DNA from: CAZUSU01 sp964623315
GTDB lineage: Bacteria; Patescibacteriota; Patescibacteriia; Magasanikbacterales; 2-02-FULL-50-9b
DNA: 40,861 bases
Reading direction: 5' to 3'
Assembly: GCA_964623315.1 (NCBI GenBank)
Contig: CAZUSU010000031.1
Coordinates: 1 to 40,861, forward strand
This document shows positions 23,206 through 30,670 of the stretch, piece by piece (within the stretch, counting starts at the first letter, position 1; every line of letters starts with the position of its first letter). Made by a program: the position numbers and the translations under genes. The notes below the pieces were generated by a model. That model saw only the letters and a program-made list of their open reading frames with translations. It did no database searches and was not told where the DNA came from.

Positions 23206-23230
23206 CGCCAGCCGCATTAAGTTCTATAGT
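23202..23230 (+). promoter_or_regulatory. Promoter of the first lipoprotein gene
   Basis: TTGACG (23202-23207, overlapping the hicA TGA stop), 17-bp spacer, TATAGT (23225-23230). It leaves a leader of about 14 nt without an SD. Confidence 0.65.
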
Positions 23231-23251
23231 ATCCACACTCATCAAACCTCT

Positions 23252-24676
23252 ATGAAAAGGCAGTTTTTTATCATGTTTACCGGTGCAATGTTGTTAGTGG
23301 GCGCAGGATGCGATTCGCTCGGTGTACGGAGTCAAAAACCAACGGCCACCCCGCCGGTCACCGCCGCACCGCTCACCAAGGAAACGATCAATCTTGACGA
23401 ATCAGAAATTTTTCTGCGCACGCGCGACGATGTGGCGCCCGGCCAAGCCGAAGTGACGCGGCAGTCGCTGTTTGCCAAATCAAGAGACGGGCAGATCGTG
23501 GAGTTGGTGAAGGATGTGCATGAGGCGCTCAAGGGAACATTGCGTGATGATTTTTATTTGGTGCTCAAAAAGGATGTGCCGACGGAAAATTTGAGCAACT
23601 ATCTGTATTTTACCCAAGGTGGTGGGGTCTCTGCGGTGCACAAACTTTTTGTGTTTAATAAAACAACGCGCACATTCGACGAAAACGCGCCGTTGGTTTC
23701 GCTCGAGAACGCAAATTCATTTGCTGCTGTGCAATTTTCTCCGGACAACACAAAAGTTGCGCTATTTATTCAGGTAGAATTACAGGAGAAACGTTCCACA
23801 CCAGTAGTGTATATCGGTAATCTTTTAAGCGGTGAAGTGACAAATCGCTATGTGGTAGGCCACCCATATTCAATCACGATAACGCCGGATGCAAAAACAA
23901 ATACGAACGGCGCCATTCCTGTGGTTCATCCTGCTACAAAATGGAGTACGGATTCAATCTTTAAGATTGCCTTATTAAAACCAGACGGATCTGATGGAGA
24001 TGCGCGTACGCCGGTTGATGTCGTCAATGTTTTGGTGAGCGAAGCGCCCACGTCACTTGCCACAAGCACGGAATACCAATGGGATCCGGTTGCCAAAAGA
24101 TTGTTTGGTCAGCATGAAGACGGATTTGATATTTCAGTTGGATTAACGGAGTCGCTCACGGAAAATTTTATAACAACCGATCATATTCTTCCAAAAGTTT
24201 CTCTCGCGTCGCCTTTTGTGTATGTGCTGGGTCGTGGTCGACTTGGCGGCATTTTCGTGAAAGCAATTTACGATAAAACGAACCATCAGTTTGTAGCAAG
24301 AGAACGTATTCCTCTGCCGTTATTGTCTGACATTCAATCTGCCAATTTATCACCGAGCGGCACCTCGCTTGCTATATTTGGTCCCCGATCGGAGACCAAC
24401 AACCCTTCGTCGGAAGTTGTTAATGTGATACACCTAGTAACATTACAGTTAGCGTCATATGCGGTTCCCTCTCCCTATACGGCACTGGCTCGTTATGAAT
24501 ATATGACATCATCAAAAAATTCTCTTATTGAATATGGCATTTTAAAATGGAAAGGTGAAACTGAGTTATCCTACGGATTATATGAGCGCGGACCGGAACG
24601 TGCAATGAAAAGGGATAATACGAGGATTGAGGCCGTAAATAAATTCGTTCGCAGGGAAAAAATTAAAATTAAATAG
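23252..24676 (+). CDS. Lipoprotein with beta-propeller-like repeats, function unknown
   Basis: 474 residues. The N-terminus is a lipoprotein signal: two basic residues, a hydrophobic stretch (FFIMFTGAMLLVGAG) and Cys20. A Thr/Pro/Ala linker follows. The rest is rich in beta strands with recurring patterns such as FAAVQFSPDNTKVALFIQ and IQSANLSPSGTSLAIFG, as in WD40/TolB-like propellers, so an extracytoplasmic binding protein is likely. The family is not recognised. I chose ATG 23252 because the signal peptide starts there and the promoter lies just before it; the longer upstream frame crosses hicA. Confidence 0.75.
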   Translation: MKRQFFIMFTGAMLLVGAGCDSLGVRSQKPTATPPVTAAPLTKETINLDESEIFLRTRDDVAPGQAEVTRQSLFAKSRDGQIVELVKDVHEALKGTLRDDFYLVLKKDVPTENLSNYLYFTQGGGVSAVHKLFVFNKTTRTFDENAPLVSLENANSFAAVQFSPDNTKVALFIQVELQEKRSTPVVYIGNLLSGEVTNRYVVGHPYSITITPDAKTNTNGAIPVVHPATKWSTDSIFKIALLKPDGSDGDARTPVDVVNVLVSEAPTSLATSTEYQWDPVAKRLFGQHEDGFDISVGLTESLTENFITTDHILPKVSLASPFVYVLGRGRLGGIFVKAIYDKTNHQFVARERIPLPLLSDIQSANLSPSGTSLAIFGPRSETNNPSSEVVNVIHLVTLQLASYAVPSPYTALARYEYMTSSKNSLIEYGILKWKGETELSYGLYERGPERAMKRDNTRIEAVNKFVRREKIKIK

Positions 24677-24685
24677 CAGGTGAGT

Positions 24686-25186
24686 ATGAAGTATTCAAAA
24701 CAGAGTATATTTGTTCACGGAATTCTAGCAACATTACTTATGCTGGGCGCAGGTTGCGCGCCAGCAAAACCATCAGAAGTAAAGGTGCCAGTCGAGACAG
24801 CGCCTATCGTAAACACGTTTACCCATCCTAAATTTGGTTTTAGTTTTGTACTTCCCACGGGCATCACGGCGCAGTTCGAAAAAAACGGCAACGATGCACG
24901 GTTTGTGGATCCAAAAAAATCCGGTGTGGAATATGGCCGCATGATTGTTCAGCCGGGTATTCCGGGTGTGCCACTTGCGCAAAATAAAATTGAGCCACTT
25001 GTCGCTGATGGCGCAAAAGTATTTTTGTATCACGACACGGATGCGGCAGACGGCGGCAAACTGGATAAATTGATTCTTGATTTTCCGGACGGTTCTAACG
25101 CCATATACATTGCCGCGCCGGAACTGCCTAGCCAACCGATGTGGGATTTAAAAACCGTTGTCGCATCGTGGAAATGGAAAAAATAA
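24686..25186 (+). CDS. Small lipoprotein, function unknown
   Basis: 166 residues with a lipoprotein signal: hydrophobic segment GILATLLMLGAG followed by a Cys at about residue 24. The mature part starts with a Pro/Val linker and holds HPKFGFSFVLPTGITAQFEK, a pattern seen in short PsbP-like or TolA-domain-like secreted proteins. It begins 9 nt after the larger lipoprotein gene with AGGTGAG as SD, so the two are co-transcribed and may form one surface complex. GTG 24680 is an alternative start. Both proteins share the unusual GAGC at the modified Cys. Confidence 0.75.
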   Translation: MKYSKQSIFVHGILATLLMLGAGCAPAKPSEVKVPVETAPIVNTFTHPKFGFSFVLPTGITAQFEKNGNDARFVDPKKSGVEYGRMIVQPGIPGVPLAQNKIEPLVADGAKVFLYHDTDAADGGKLDKLILDFPDGSNAIYIAAPELPSQPMWDLKTVVASWKWKK

Positions 25187-25195
25187 CTATTTGCT

Positions 25196-26572
25196 ATGCT
25201 TGAATTACGAACGCGCGCGATTGATGCGGTTGGCAAGGTGGGGGAAACGGTAACGCTTTTTGGGTGGGTGCACGGTCGGCGCAATATGGGAAAATTGGTT
25301 TTTTTTGATCTGCGCGATGCGTCGGCTCGTGTGCAGATTGTCGGTGTGCCGGCGGAATTAGCTGATGACGCCAGTCGCGCGGCACTCGATGCCTTGCGGC
25401 CGGAATTTGTTATTGCCGTTACGGGTGTGGTGCAGGCGCGCGGCGCCACCGGCGCCGTTGAAATACTGGCAAAATCTGTCACCGTTTTAAACGAATCAAA
25501 AACGCCGCCGTTTGAAATTGATAACGAAGATCGGCAAGCCAACGAAGAGTTGCGCTTGCAGTATCGCTATTTGGATTTACGTCACGAACGCATGGCGGCC
25601 AACATCCGTTTGCGCGACCGAGTGATCACTTTTTTTCGTGATTATCTGCACGCCGCCGGATTTGTAGAAATTGAAACGCCGATATTAATGAAAGGAACGC
25701 CGGAAGGGTCGCGCGAATTTTTGGTGCCATCGCGCCTGCACGCCGGCAAATTTTACGTGTTGCCCCAGTCGCCACAGCAGTTTAAGCAACTGGCCATGAT
25801 TGCCGGATTTGAAAAATATTTTCAAGTGGCGCGTTGTTTCCGCGACGAAGATCAGCGCGGCGATCGTCAGCCGGAGTTTACCCAGCTTGATTATGAACTG
25901 TCATTTGTGGATGCCGAAGATATTTTTCAACTCACCGAAGCAATGATGATTGCGATGGTCAATACGGTAACCCCAAACAAAAAAATGACGCACACTCCAT
26001 TCCCGCGCATGACGTATGCGGAGGCAATGAAAACATACGGTACGGATAAACCTGATATTCGGACTGATAAAAATAATTCTGATGAGCTGGGATTTGTCTG
26101 GATCACGGACTTTCCGATGTTTGAGACAGACGAAGAGGGACGCCTTGCGGCCAAGCACCATCCTTTTTGCGCCGTGCATCCGGACGATGTCAAAAAACTG
26201 GATACCGACCCCTTGAGTGTTCGCGCCAACGCGTATGATTTGGTGCTCAACGGGTACGAACTTTCGAGCGGCAGTATCCGCATACATCGTCGCGAAGAAC
26301 AGAAAAAAATATTTGATATTCTGAAAATTTCAGAAGAAGATCAACGGCGTAAATTCGGCCATATGCTGGAAGCGCTTGAATATGGCGCGCCGCCGCATGG
26401 CGGATTTGCGCCGGGGATTGACCGTATCGTCATGTTGCTTGCCGGCGAACCAAACATTCGCGAGGTGATTGCCTTTCCTAAAACGGGTGATGCGCGCGAC
26501 CCCCTGATGGGCGCGCCGGCAGACGTTGACCCGCGCACGCTCGCCGAAGTTCACCTTGAAATAAAAAAATAA
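25196..26572 (+). CDS. aspS: Aspartyl-tRNA synthetase, compact form lacking the GAD domain
   Basis: 458 residues against ~590 for typical bacterial AspRS. The N-terminal OB fold (LFGWVHGRRNMGKLVFFDLR), motif 1, motif 2 (FRDEDQRGDRQPEFTQLDYE) and motif 3 (GGFAPGIDRIVMLLAGEPNI) follow the bacterial type. Between YGTDKPDIR and FVWITDFPMFE, where the bacterial enzyme has a ~130-residue GAD insertion, only about ten residues remain. The end is the bacterial type. The catalytic residues look complete, so the enzyme should be active. It begins 9 nt after the lipoprotein gene. Confidence 0.95.
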   Translation: MLELRTRAIDAVGKVGETVTLFGWVHGRRNMGKLVFFDLRDASARVQIVGVPAELADDASRAALDALRPEFVIAVTGVVQARGATGAVEILAKSVTVLNESKTPPFEIDNEDRQANEELRLQYRYLDLRHERMAANIRLRDRVITFFRDYLHAAGFVEIETPILMKGTPEGSREFLVPSRLHAGKFYVLPQSPQQFKQLAMIAGFEKYFQVARCFRDEDQRGDRQPEFTQLDYELSFVDAEDIFQLTEAMMIAMVNTVTPNKKMTHTPFPRMTYAEAMKTYGTDKPDIRTDKNNSDELGFVWITDFPMFETDEEGRLAAKHHPFCAVHPDDVKKLDTDPLSVRANAYDLVLNGYELSSGSIRIHRREEQKKIFDILKISEEDQRRKFGHMLEALEYGAPPHGGFAPGIDRIVMLLAGEPNIREVIAFPKTGDARDPLMGAPADVDPRTLAEVHLEIKK

Positions 26573-27259
26573 ATGTTCACGTTTACTCACGAACAATTGA
26601 GCGGACCGTTGGATTTGCTGTTGCAATTAGTGGAAGACGAACGGCTGTCCATTTCTGATGTGGCTCTCGCGGATCTGACACAAAAATATTTACAGCACGT
26701 GCAGGCAGGGGAAAAACTGGATGAAGCGGAGATGGCGGATTTTTTGGTGATAGCGGCAAAACTTTTATATCTCAAATCAAAACAGTTATTGCCGTCGCTG
26801 GTGCCGGACAGCGAAGACGCATCGGATTTGGAGCGTCAACTAAAAATGTACGAACGGTTTGTGCGCGCGTCCGAAGAACTTCGCACTTTGCTGGAGCGCG
26901 AGCGGTTTATGTATGCGCGCCAATTAATTACCGTGCGCGCCGAAGGGTTTCAGCCACCACGCGCGCAGACCGCGGCGCGGCTTGCGGCGGTTATGCAAGA
27001 AGTGGTTACGCGCTATTGCACCGAACCACTCGCCGAGGTTTCTGTACAGCGCACGATGTCACTCACAGAAAAAATTGAAGCTGTGCAAAAACTGCTCAAA
27101 ACCATGCGCCGTTCTTCTTTGCATGATTTTGTCGTGGACGCATCCAATAAAGCTGATATAATTGTGACGTTCCTTGCACTGCTTGAATTGGTGAAGCAAC
27201 GTTCGGTTTCCGTTGCACAATCACAACATTTTGAAAATATTCATGTGACTCCCGTATGA
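26573..27259 (+). CDS. scpA: Segregation and condensation protein A
   Basis: Kleisin subunit of the SMC-ScpAB condensin, 228 residues. The N-terminal SMC-neck-binding helices begin FSGPLDLLL-like as LSGPLDLLLQLVEDERLSIS, and ADFLVIAAKLLYLKSKQLLP is the most conserved helix. The C-terminal winged helix (LHDFVVDASNKADIIVTFLA) ends LLELVKQRSVSVAQ. It starts immediately after the aspS stop and overlaps scpB by 4 nt. No smc gene is in the window. Confidence 0.93.
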   Translation: MFTFTHEQLSGPLDLLLQLVEDERLSISDVALADLTQKYLQHVQAGEKLDEAEMADFLVIAAKLLYLKSKQLLPSLVPDSEDASDLERQLKMYERFVRASEELRTLLERERFMYARQLITVRAEGFQPPRAQTAARLAAVMQEVVTRYCTEPLAEVSVQRTMSLTEKIEAVQKLLKTMRRSSLHDFVVDASNKADIIVTFLALLELVKQRSVSVAQSQHFENIHVTPV

Positions 27260-27804
27260 CGCGTGCCCATCTTGAAGCACTCCTTTTTATGTCCGCTAAA
27301 CCGCTTGCACGTAAACAACTGCGGATTCTTTTGTCATGCGACGCGGCGCAGTTGCAAAAATGGATTGACGAATTAATTGAAAGATACGACGATGAAACCT
27401 GCGGGGTTCGACTTGTCACCAACGGCGATGAATTGCAATTATTAACCGCGCCGTCGTGCCGCGCGCTTGCAGAAACATTTTTAAAAGAAGAAGCATCCGG
27501 CGAGTTGACGCGGCCGCAATTGGAAACACTCACCATCATTGCGTATCGTGCGCCGGTTTCCAAACCGGACATAGAACAGATTCGCGGAATTAACTGCACG
27601 CTCATTTTACGAAATTTATTATGGCGCGGATTAATAGAGGAAACCGTCGGCTCAACAGCAGAAATACCCGTGTACCGCGTGACCATGGATTTTGTGCGTT
27701 ACCTTGGCATGACATCCGTTGAAAAATTACCTCAATACGAATCACTTCATGTATGCGACATTTCATCGCCGTTGTTGCCTTCACCGCAGTCGTCGGCGTC
27801 ATAG
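27256..27804 (+). CDS. scpB: Segregation and condensation protein B
   Basis: Winged-helix (kite) partner of ScpA, 182 residues. HLEALLFMSAKPLARKQLRI begins the first winged helix, and ETLTIIAYRAPVSKPDIEQI with RGINC the second; LIEETVGSTAEIPVYRVT fits the family. The last ~17 codons overlap the start of the next gene by 52 nt, an unusually long overlap. Confidence 0.92.
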   Translation: MTRAHLEALLFMSAKPLARKQLRILLSCDAAQLQKWIDELIERYDDETCGVRLVTNGDELQLLTAPSCRALAETFLKEEASGELTRPQLETLTIIAYRAPVSKPDIEQIRGINCTLILRNLLWRGLIEETVGSTAEIPVYRVTMDFVRYLGMTSVEKLPQYESLHVCDISSPLLPSPQSSAS

Positions 27805-28718
27805 CGGCCGAACGCACACCGGCGGTACAAGCTCGTGCAACCGTTGCTGATGTTACGCTTGACCGTCTTTCTGATATTGCATCGTGGCCATTGCGGATGG
27901 TAATTCCGGATCCGCCGGCGCCGCCGATGCCGCCCACACGCATACGGCAGGAGGATTTTCGTGCCGTGCTGTCCGCGCCGCGCGCCCTCGTGGTTGATCA
28001 ACGGACGGACACGGTGTTATATGCAAAAAATCCGGACACGTCCCAGTCGCTTGCTTCGCTCACAAAATTAATGACCGCACTGCTGGCAACGGATTTGATT
28101 CTTGATTGGAATGCAACGACAACCATTACCGCGTCGCACATTCGTGAGGGAAACCAAACGCTCGCGCCGGGGAACATTTATTCGGCGGAAGATTTATTTG
28201 CCGCCAGTTTAGTTGGTTCTATAAATACGGCAATGATTGCGTTCGTGGAAATGACCGGACTGACCGAATCAGAATTTGTGGAGGAGATGAATGTGCGTGC
28301 GCGGCAACTCGGGCTCGCATCCATGCATTTTGTTGATGCGACCGGATTGTCCGGCAAAAATGTGGGGAGTGCTCGTGATGTGGCGCGTCTGTTAAAAATT
28401 TCTTTGTCCCATCCGCGCATTAAAGTGGCCAGTGTACGCGACCGCGCGATGATTCGCGAATTAAAATCCGGAGAAATAAAATTAGTTAAGGCCACGGATT
28501 GGTTGTTGACCAATATCGTTCCCCTTTCGGTTGCTCATGTGGAAGGAGGGAAGACGGGCTACATTGCCGAGGCGGGCTTTAATTTTGCCGTTCAACTGCA
28601 AAATGATGCGGGGAATGAAATTCGGGTGGTGGTGTTGGGTGCCACGGATGTTTATAAACGGTTTACGGAAACGGCCGCGTTGGCCGCATGGACGTATGAG
28701 ACGTACGAATGGAAGTGA
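27753..28718 (+). CDS. D-alanyl-D-alanine carboxypeptidase (PBP5-like, peptidase S11)
   Basis: 321 residues. A hydrophobic N-terminal segment (HFIAVVAFTAVVGVIAAE) serves as signal peptide or anchor. The serine peptidase triad motifs are intact: S102-L-T-K105, S156-I-N158 and K267-T-G269. It removes the terminal D-Ala from peptidoglycan stem peptides outside the membrane, trimming cross-link sites. There is no PBP5 C-terminal beta-domain or membrane-anchor helix. The start lies within scpB, which implies coupled translation; a shorter start cannot be excluded. Confidence 0.92.
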   Translation: MRHFIAVVAFTAVVGVIAAERTPAVQARATVADVTLDRLSDIASWPLRMVIPDPPAPPMPPTRIRQEDFRAVLSAPRALVVDQRTDTVLYAKNPDTSQSLASLTKLMTALLATDLILDWNATTTITASHIREGNQTLAPGNIYSAEDLFAASLVGSINTAMIAFVEMTGLTESEFVEEMNVRARQLGLASMHFVDATGLSGKNVGSARDVARLLKISLSHPRIKVASVRDRAMIRELKSGEIKLVKATDWLLTNIVPLSVAHVEGGKTGYIAEAGFNFAVQLQNDAGNEIRVVVLGATDVYKRFTETAALAAWTYETYEWK

Positions 28719-28721
28719 TGG

Positions 28722-28783
28722 AAAAAAAGGGGGAGCCAGCCGTCGGTGAGGAGGGGTTAGAAGTTGTCGTTTGACGGCTGGCT
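28722..28783 (-). terminator. Terminator wrapping the end of the unknown gene 28757-29350
   Basis: Minus strand: AGCCAGCCGTC (28783-28773) pairs perfectly with GACGGCTGGCT (28744-28734), followed by seven T (complement of A 28722-28728). The 28-nt loop contains the TAA stop of the gene, so the terminator's 5' arm is coding sequence. Confidence 0.7.
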
Positions 28784-29350
28784 AGAAAAAGAGAGACGAG
28801 ACGGTACTTCGGGAGCTCGCAGATCGAACCAGAGACGCGTCGCATTTTTGCGTGCCTGCTCAATGGCAATTCGTACGGCAGGTGGTGCGTCGCCGTGCTT
28901 GCCGAGTTGCAGTCGCATGCCGTCCTGCCATGCTTGCTGGAGCATTTTTTTGCGGTGAATGGCATCCATCAGCTTGATGAGTCCGGTGATGGGAGACAAC
29001 TCTGTATCCCAGATAAGATAGCGACGCTCGTCGTACACTACCAGCTCATCGTGCAGATCCCTCTTGGTCCTCGGGCCAATGATGATCATGCCGCCCGTGC
29101 GATGGTCAAGGATCACTGATGGCGCATCTTTTGGTTTCCTTACACTGATGCATGACACCTCATATGCGTTGTCGCGCCGGCACCACGCGATTGCGATGTC
29201 GCGTAATTCTGCCAGAAGTTGCGCAACCTCCAAGGTGGTGATTTCGCAGTTCAGCGGGACTGGCGTCTCGGCGCGATCGAAAAGCGCCAGCTCATCAGGC
29301 GGAATTACTTGCCGCCACGGGGTGAAAGTGACGCGGGGTTTATCGTCCAT
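28757..29350 (-). CDS. Unknown protein, single-gene cassette
   Basis: 197 residues, no recognised family, no membrane segment. It contains an acidic/aromatic N-terminal part, a central HDELVVYDERRYLIWDTELS and a basic helical C-terminal part (RIAIEQARKNATRLWFDLRA). I chose ATG 29350 because GGAGG lies 9 nt upstream; longer in-frame starts have no SD and would cross the promoter. Codon use is richer in G+C. A dedicated promoter (TTGACC, 17 bp, TACAAC) and terminator make it a self-contained unit like the genes at 1640 and 19628. Confidence 0.7.
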   Translation of the reverse strand: MDDKPRVTFTPWRQVIPPDELALFDRAETPVPLNCEITTLEVAQLLAELRDIAIAWCRRDNAYEVSCISVRKPKDAPSVILDHRTGGMIIIGPRTKRDLHDELVVYDERRYLIWDTELSPITGLIKLMDAIHRKKMLQQAWQDGMRLQLGKHGDAPPAVRIAIEQARKNATRLWFDLRAPEVPSRLSFSSQPSNDNF

Positions 29351-29377
29351 GCAGACCTCCGTATTGTGGACCGGTAT

Positions 29378-29406
29378 GTTGTACCATGTTGAAATCGTGA
29401 GGTCAA
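29378..29406 (-). promoter_or_regulatory. Promoter of the unknown gene 28757-29350
   Basis: Minus strand: TTGACC, 17-bp spacer, TACAAC, placed about 30 nt before the ATG and 24 bp from the edge of the structured repeat that begins at 29430. Confidence 0.55.
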
Positions 29407-29429
29407 GAGGACTTTCGCGTGTGCACGGC

Positions 29430-29537
29430 GGATTTGCCCTCCTCGCCAAGCATCTGGCTCGTCGGGACCTGGCCGTGTGCGGTACACGCTACGCACGCTC
29501 GCGTGTGCACACGGCCTTCAAATCCTTTCTTCCATAA
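29430..29537. repeat. Structured repeat, copy 1 (paired with 40096-40208)
   Basis: Outer stem GGATTTG (29430-29436) with CAAATCC (29519-29525). First inner hairpin GCCA/TGGC (29445-29448, 29555-like arm at 29455-29458), extended imperfectly. Second inner hairpin, a perfect 10 bp: GGCCGTGTGC (29471-29480) with GCACACGGCC (29507-29516). Between them lies GTCGGGACCTGG (29461-29472). After the outer stem comes CTTCCATAA (29529-29537), abutting a perfect terminator hairpin. The copy at 40.1 kb has the same order of helices and the same conserved words. No protein-coding signal; strand of expression unknown. Confidence 0.65.
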
Positions 29538-29576
29538 GGCATAATAAAATACCCACGAAGTGTGGGTATTTTATTA

Positions 29577-29580
<4 letters not shown>
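29538..29580. terminator. Perfect 19-bp hairpin after the tRNA pair
   Basis: 29538-29556 pairs perfectly with 29562-29580 around a 5-nt loop; both arms are A/T-rich at the base, so it can end transcription on either strand. Its GCC end overlaps the 3' end of the tRNA(CAU) gene, which reads towards it. Confidence 0.8.
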
Positions 29581-29648
<68 letters not shown>

Positions 29649-29671
29649 CGGTTGCCGTAAAATTTCTTATT

Positions 29672-29755
29672 TGCCCGGAGAGAGAATCGAACTCTCATGA
29701 CCTTGCGATCGCAGGATTTTGAGTCCTGTGCGTCTACCAATTCCGCCATCCGGGC
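29672..29755 (-). tRNA. tRNA-Leu(CAA)
   Basis: Class II tRNA, 84 nt on the minus strand: acceptor GCCCGGA/TCCGGGC with discriminator A, anticodon stem CAGGA/TCCTG with loop CTCAAAA (anticodon CAA), a long variable arm and T arm GAGAG-TTCGATT-CTCTC. CCA is not encoded. Confidence 0.93.
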
Positions 29756-29790
29756 GCATCATAAAGAGTGCGCCTCACTATTCGGGTGAG

Positions 29791-29818
29791 ATTATAGCAT
29801 TTTTTTATCCGTTGTCAA
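29791..29818 (-). promoter_or_regulatory. Promoter of the tRNA-Leu/tRNA(CAU) pair
   Basis: Minus strand: TTGACA (29818-29813), 16-bp spacer, TATAAT (29796-29791), both perfect. Its -35 overlaps the parA -35 by five bases. Confidence 0.8.
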
Positions 29819-29840
29819 AGGTGCCGAACTGCGGTATACT
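29812..29840 (+). promoter_or_regulatory. Promoter of parA-parB, leaderless type
   Basis: TTGTCA (29812-29817), 17-bp spacer, TATACT (29835-29840). The parA ATG at 29851 is 10 nt past the -10. The -35 is shared with the divergent tRNA promoter. Confidence 0.7.
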
Positions 29841-29850
29841 GCCGTGTACT

Positions 29851-30666
29851 ATGGGTCGTATTATAGCAGTCGTTAACCAAAAAGGCGGGGTCGGAAAAAC
29901 GACTACGGCAATTAATGTTTCTGCCTATTTAGCCGACCGCGGGAAGTTTGTTTTGCTTGTGGACAGCGATCCGCAAGCCAACGCAACGAGTGGGGTGGGT
30001 CATAGTTATCGCGAATTGCCGCACGGTTTGTATGATGCGCTCGTTGGTTTAAAGCCCCTGCGCGACGTCGTCCACCCAACGGTTATTGACGGATTTCGCA
30101 TTGTACCTGCAACACCTGCGCTCGCTGGCGCCAATGTTGAACTGGTTGGCGTTGATCGGCGAGAATTTCGTCTGCGCGATTTACTTGAAGAACAGGTGCA
30201 TGCGTATGATTATATTATCATTGACTGTCCGCCGTCGCTCGGACTTTTAACGGTCAACGGTTTGGTTGCGGCACACGAACTGCTCATTCCGGTGCAGGCA
30301 GAATATTATGCACTGGAAGGCCTCGGTCAATTATTGGAAACGATTGGGTTGGTCAAAGAAAGCATTAACACCAATTTAAAAATATTGGGCGCGGTCATCA
30401 CCATGTATGATAACCGGAATAAATTATCTAAAGATGTGGACGAAGAATTGCGTAAATTTTTTCCTGATAAAATCTTTGAAACGATTATCCCGCGCAACGT
30501 AAAGTTGGCAGAGGCGCCTAGTTTTGGTAAAGTGATTATGCACTACGATAAATTTTCGCGCGGCGCACAGGCCTATGCGGCGCTTGCCGATGAAATTATA
30601 GGAGTGCATACGCCCGTGTCCGCTGACCCTGCGGTGGCGATGCCCCTTAAGGAGTTTACCCTTTAA
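29851..30666 (+). CDS. parA: Chromosome partitioning ATPase ParA (Soj type)
   Basis: 271 residues. The deviant Walker A motif KGGVGKTT (11-18), the switch segment VDSDPQANATSG (about 38-49) and DYIIIDCPPSLG (Walker B) are intact. Binds ATP and nonspecific DNA and moves ParB-parS complexes. I use ATG 29851: the frame is open further upstream, but that part runs through the tRNA-Leu gene and the promoter. It is followed 4 nt later by parB. Confidence 0.96.
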   Translation: MGRIIAVVNQKGGVGKTTTAINVSAYLADRGKFVLLVDSDPQANATSGVGHSYRELPHGLYDALVGLKPLRDVVHPTVIDGFRIVPATPALAGANVELVGVDRREFRLRDLLEEQVHAYDYIIIDCPPSLGLLTVNGLVAAHELLIPVQAEYYALEGLGQLLETIGLVKESINTNLKILGAVITMYDNRNKLSKDVDEELRKFFPDKIFETIIPRNVKLAEAPSFGKVIMHYDKFSRGAQAYAALADEIIGVHTPVSADPAVAMPLKEFTL

Positions 30667-30670
30667 TGTT

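Noticed and set aside
29719..29850. Longer ParA start upstream of 29851
   Set aside because: The extra residues are encoded by the tRNA-Leu gene and the promoter; MGRIIAVVNQKGG is the family's normal N-terminus.
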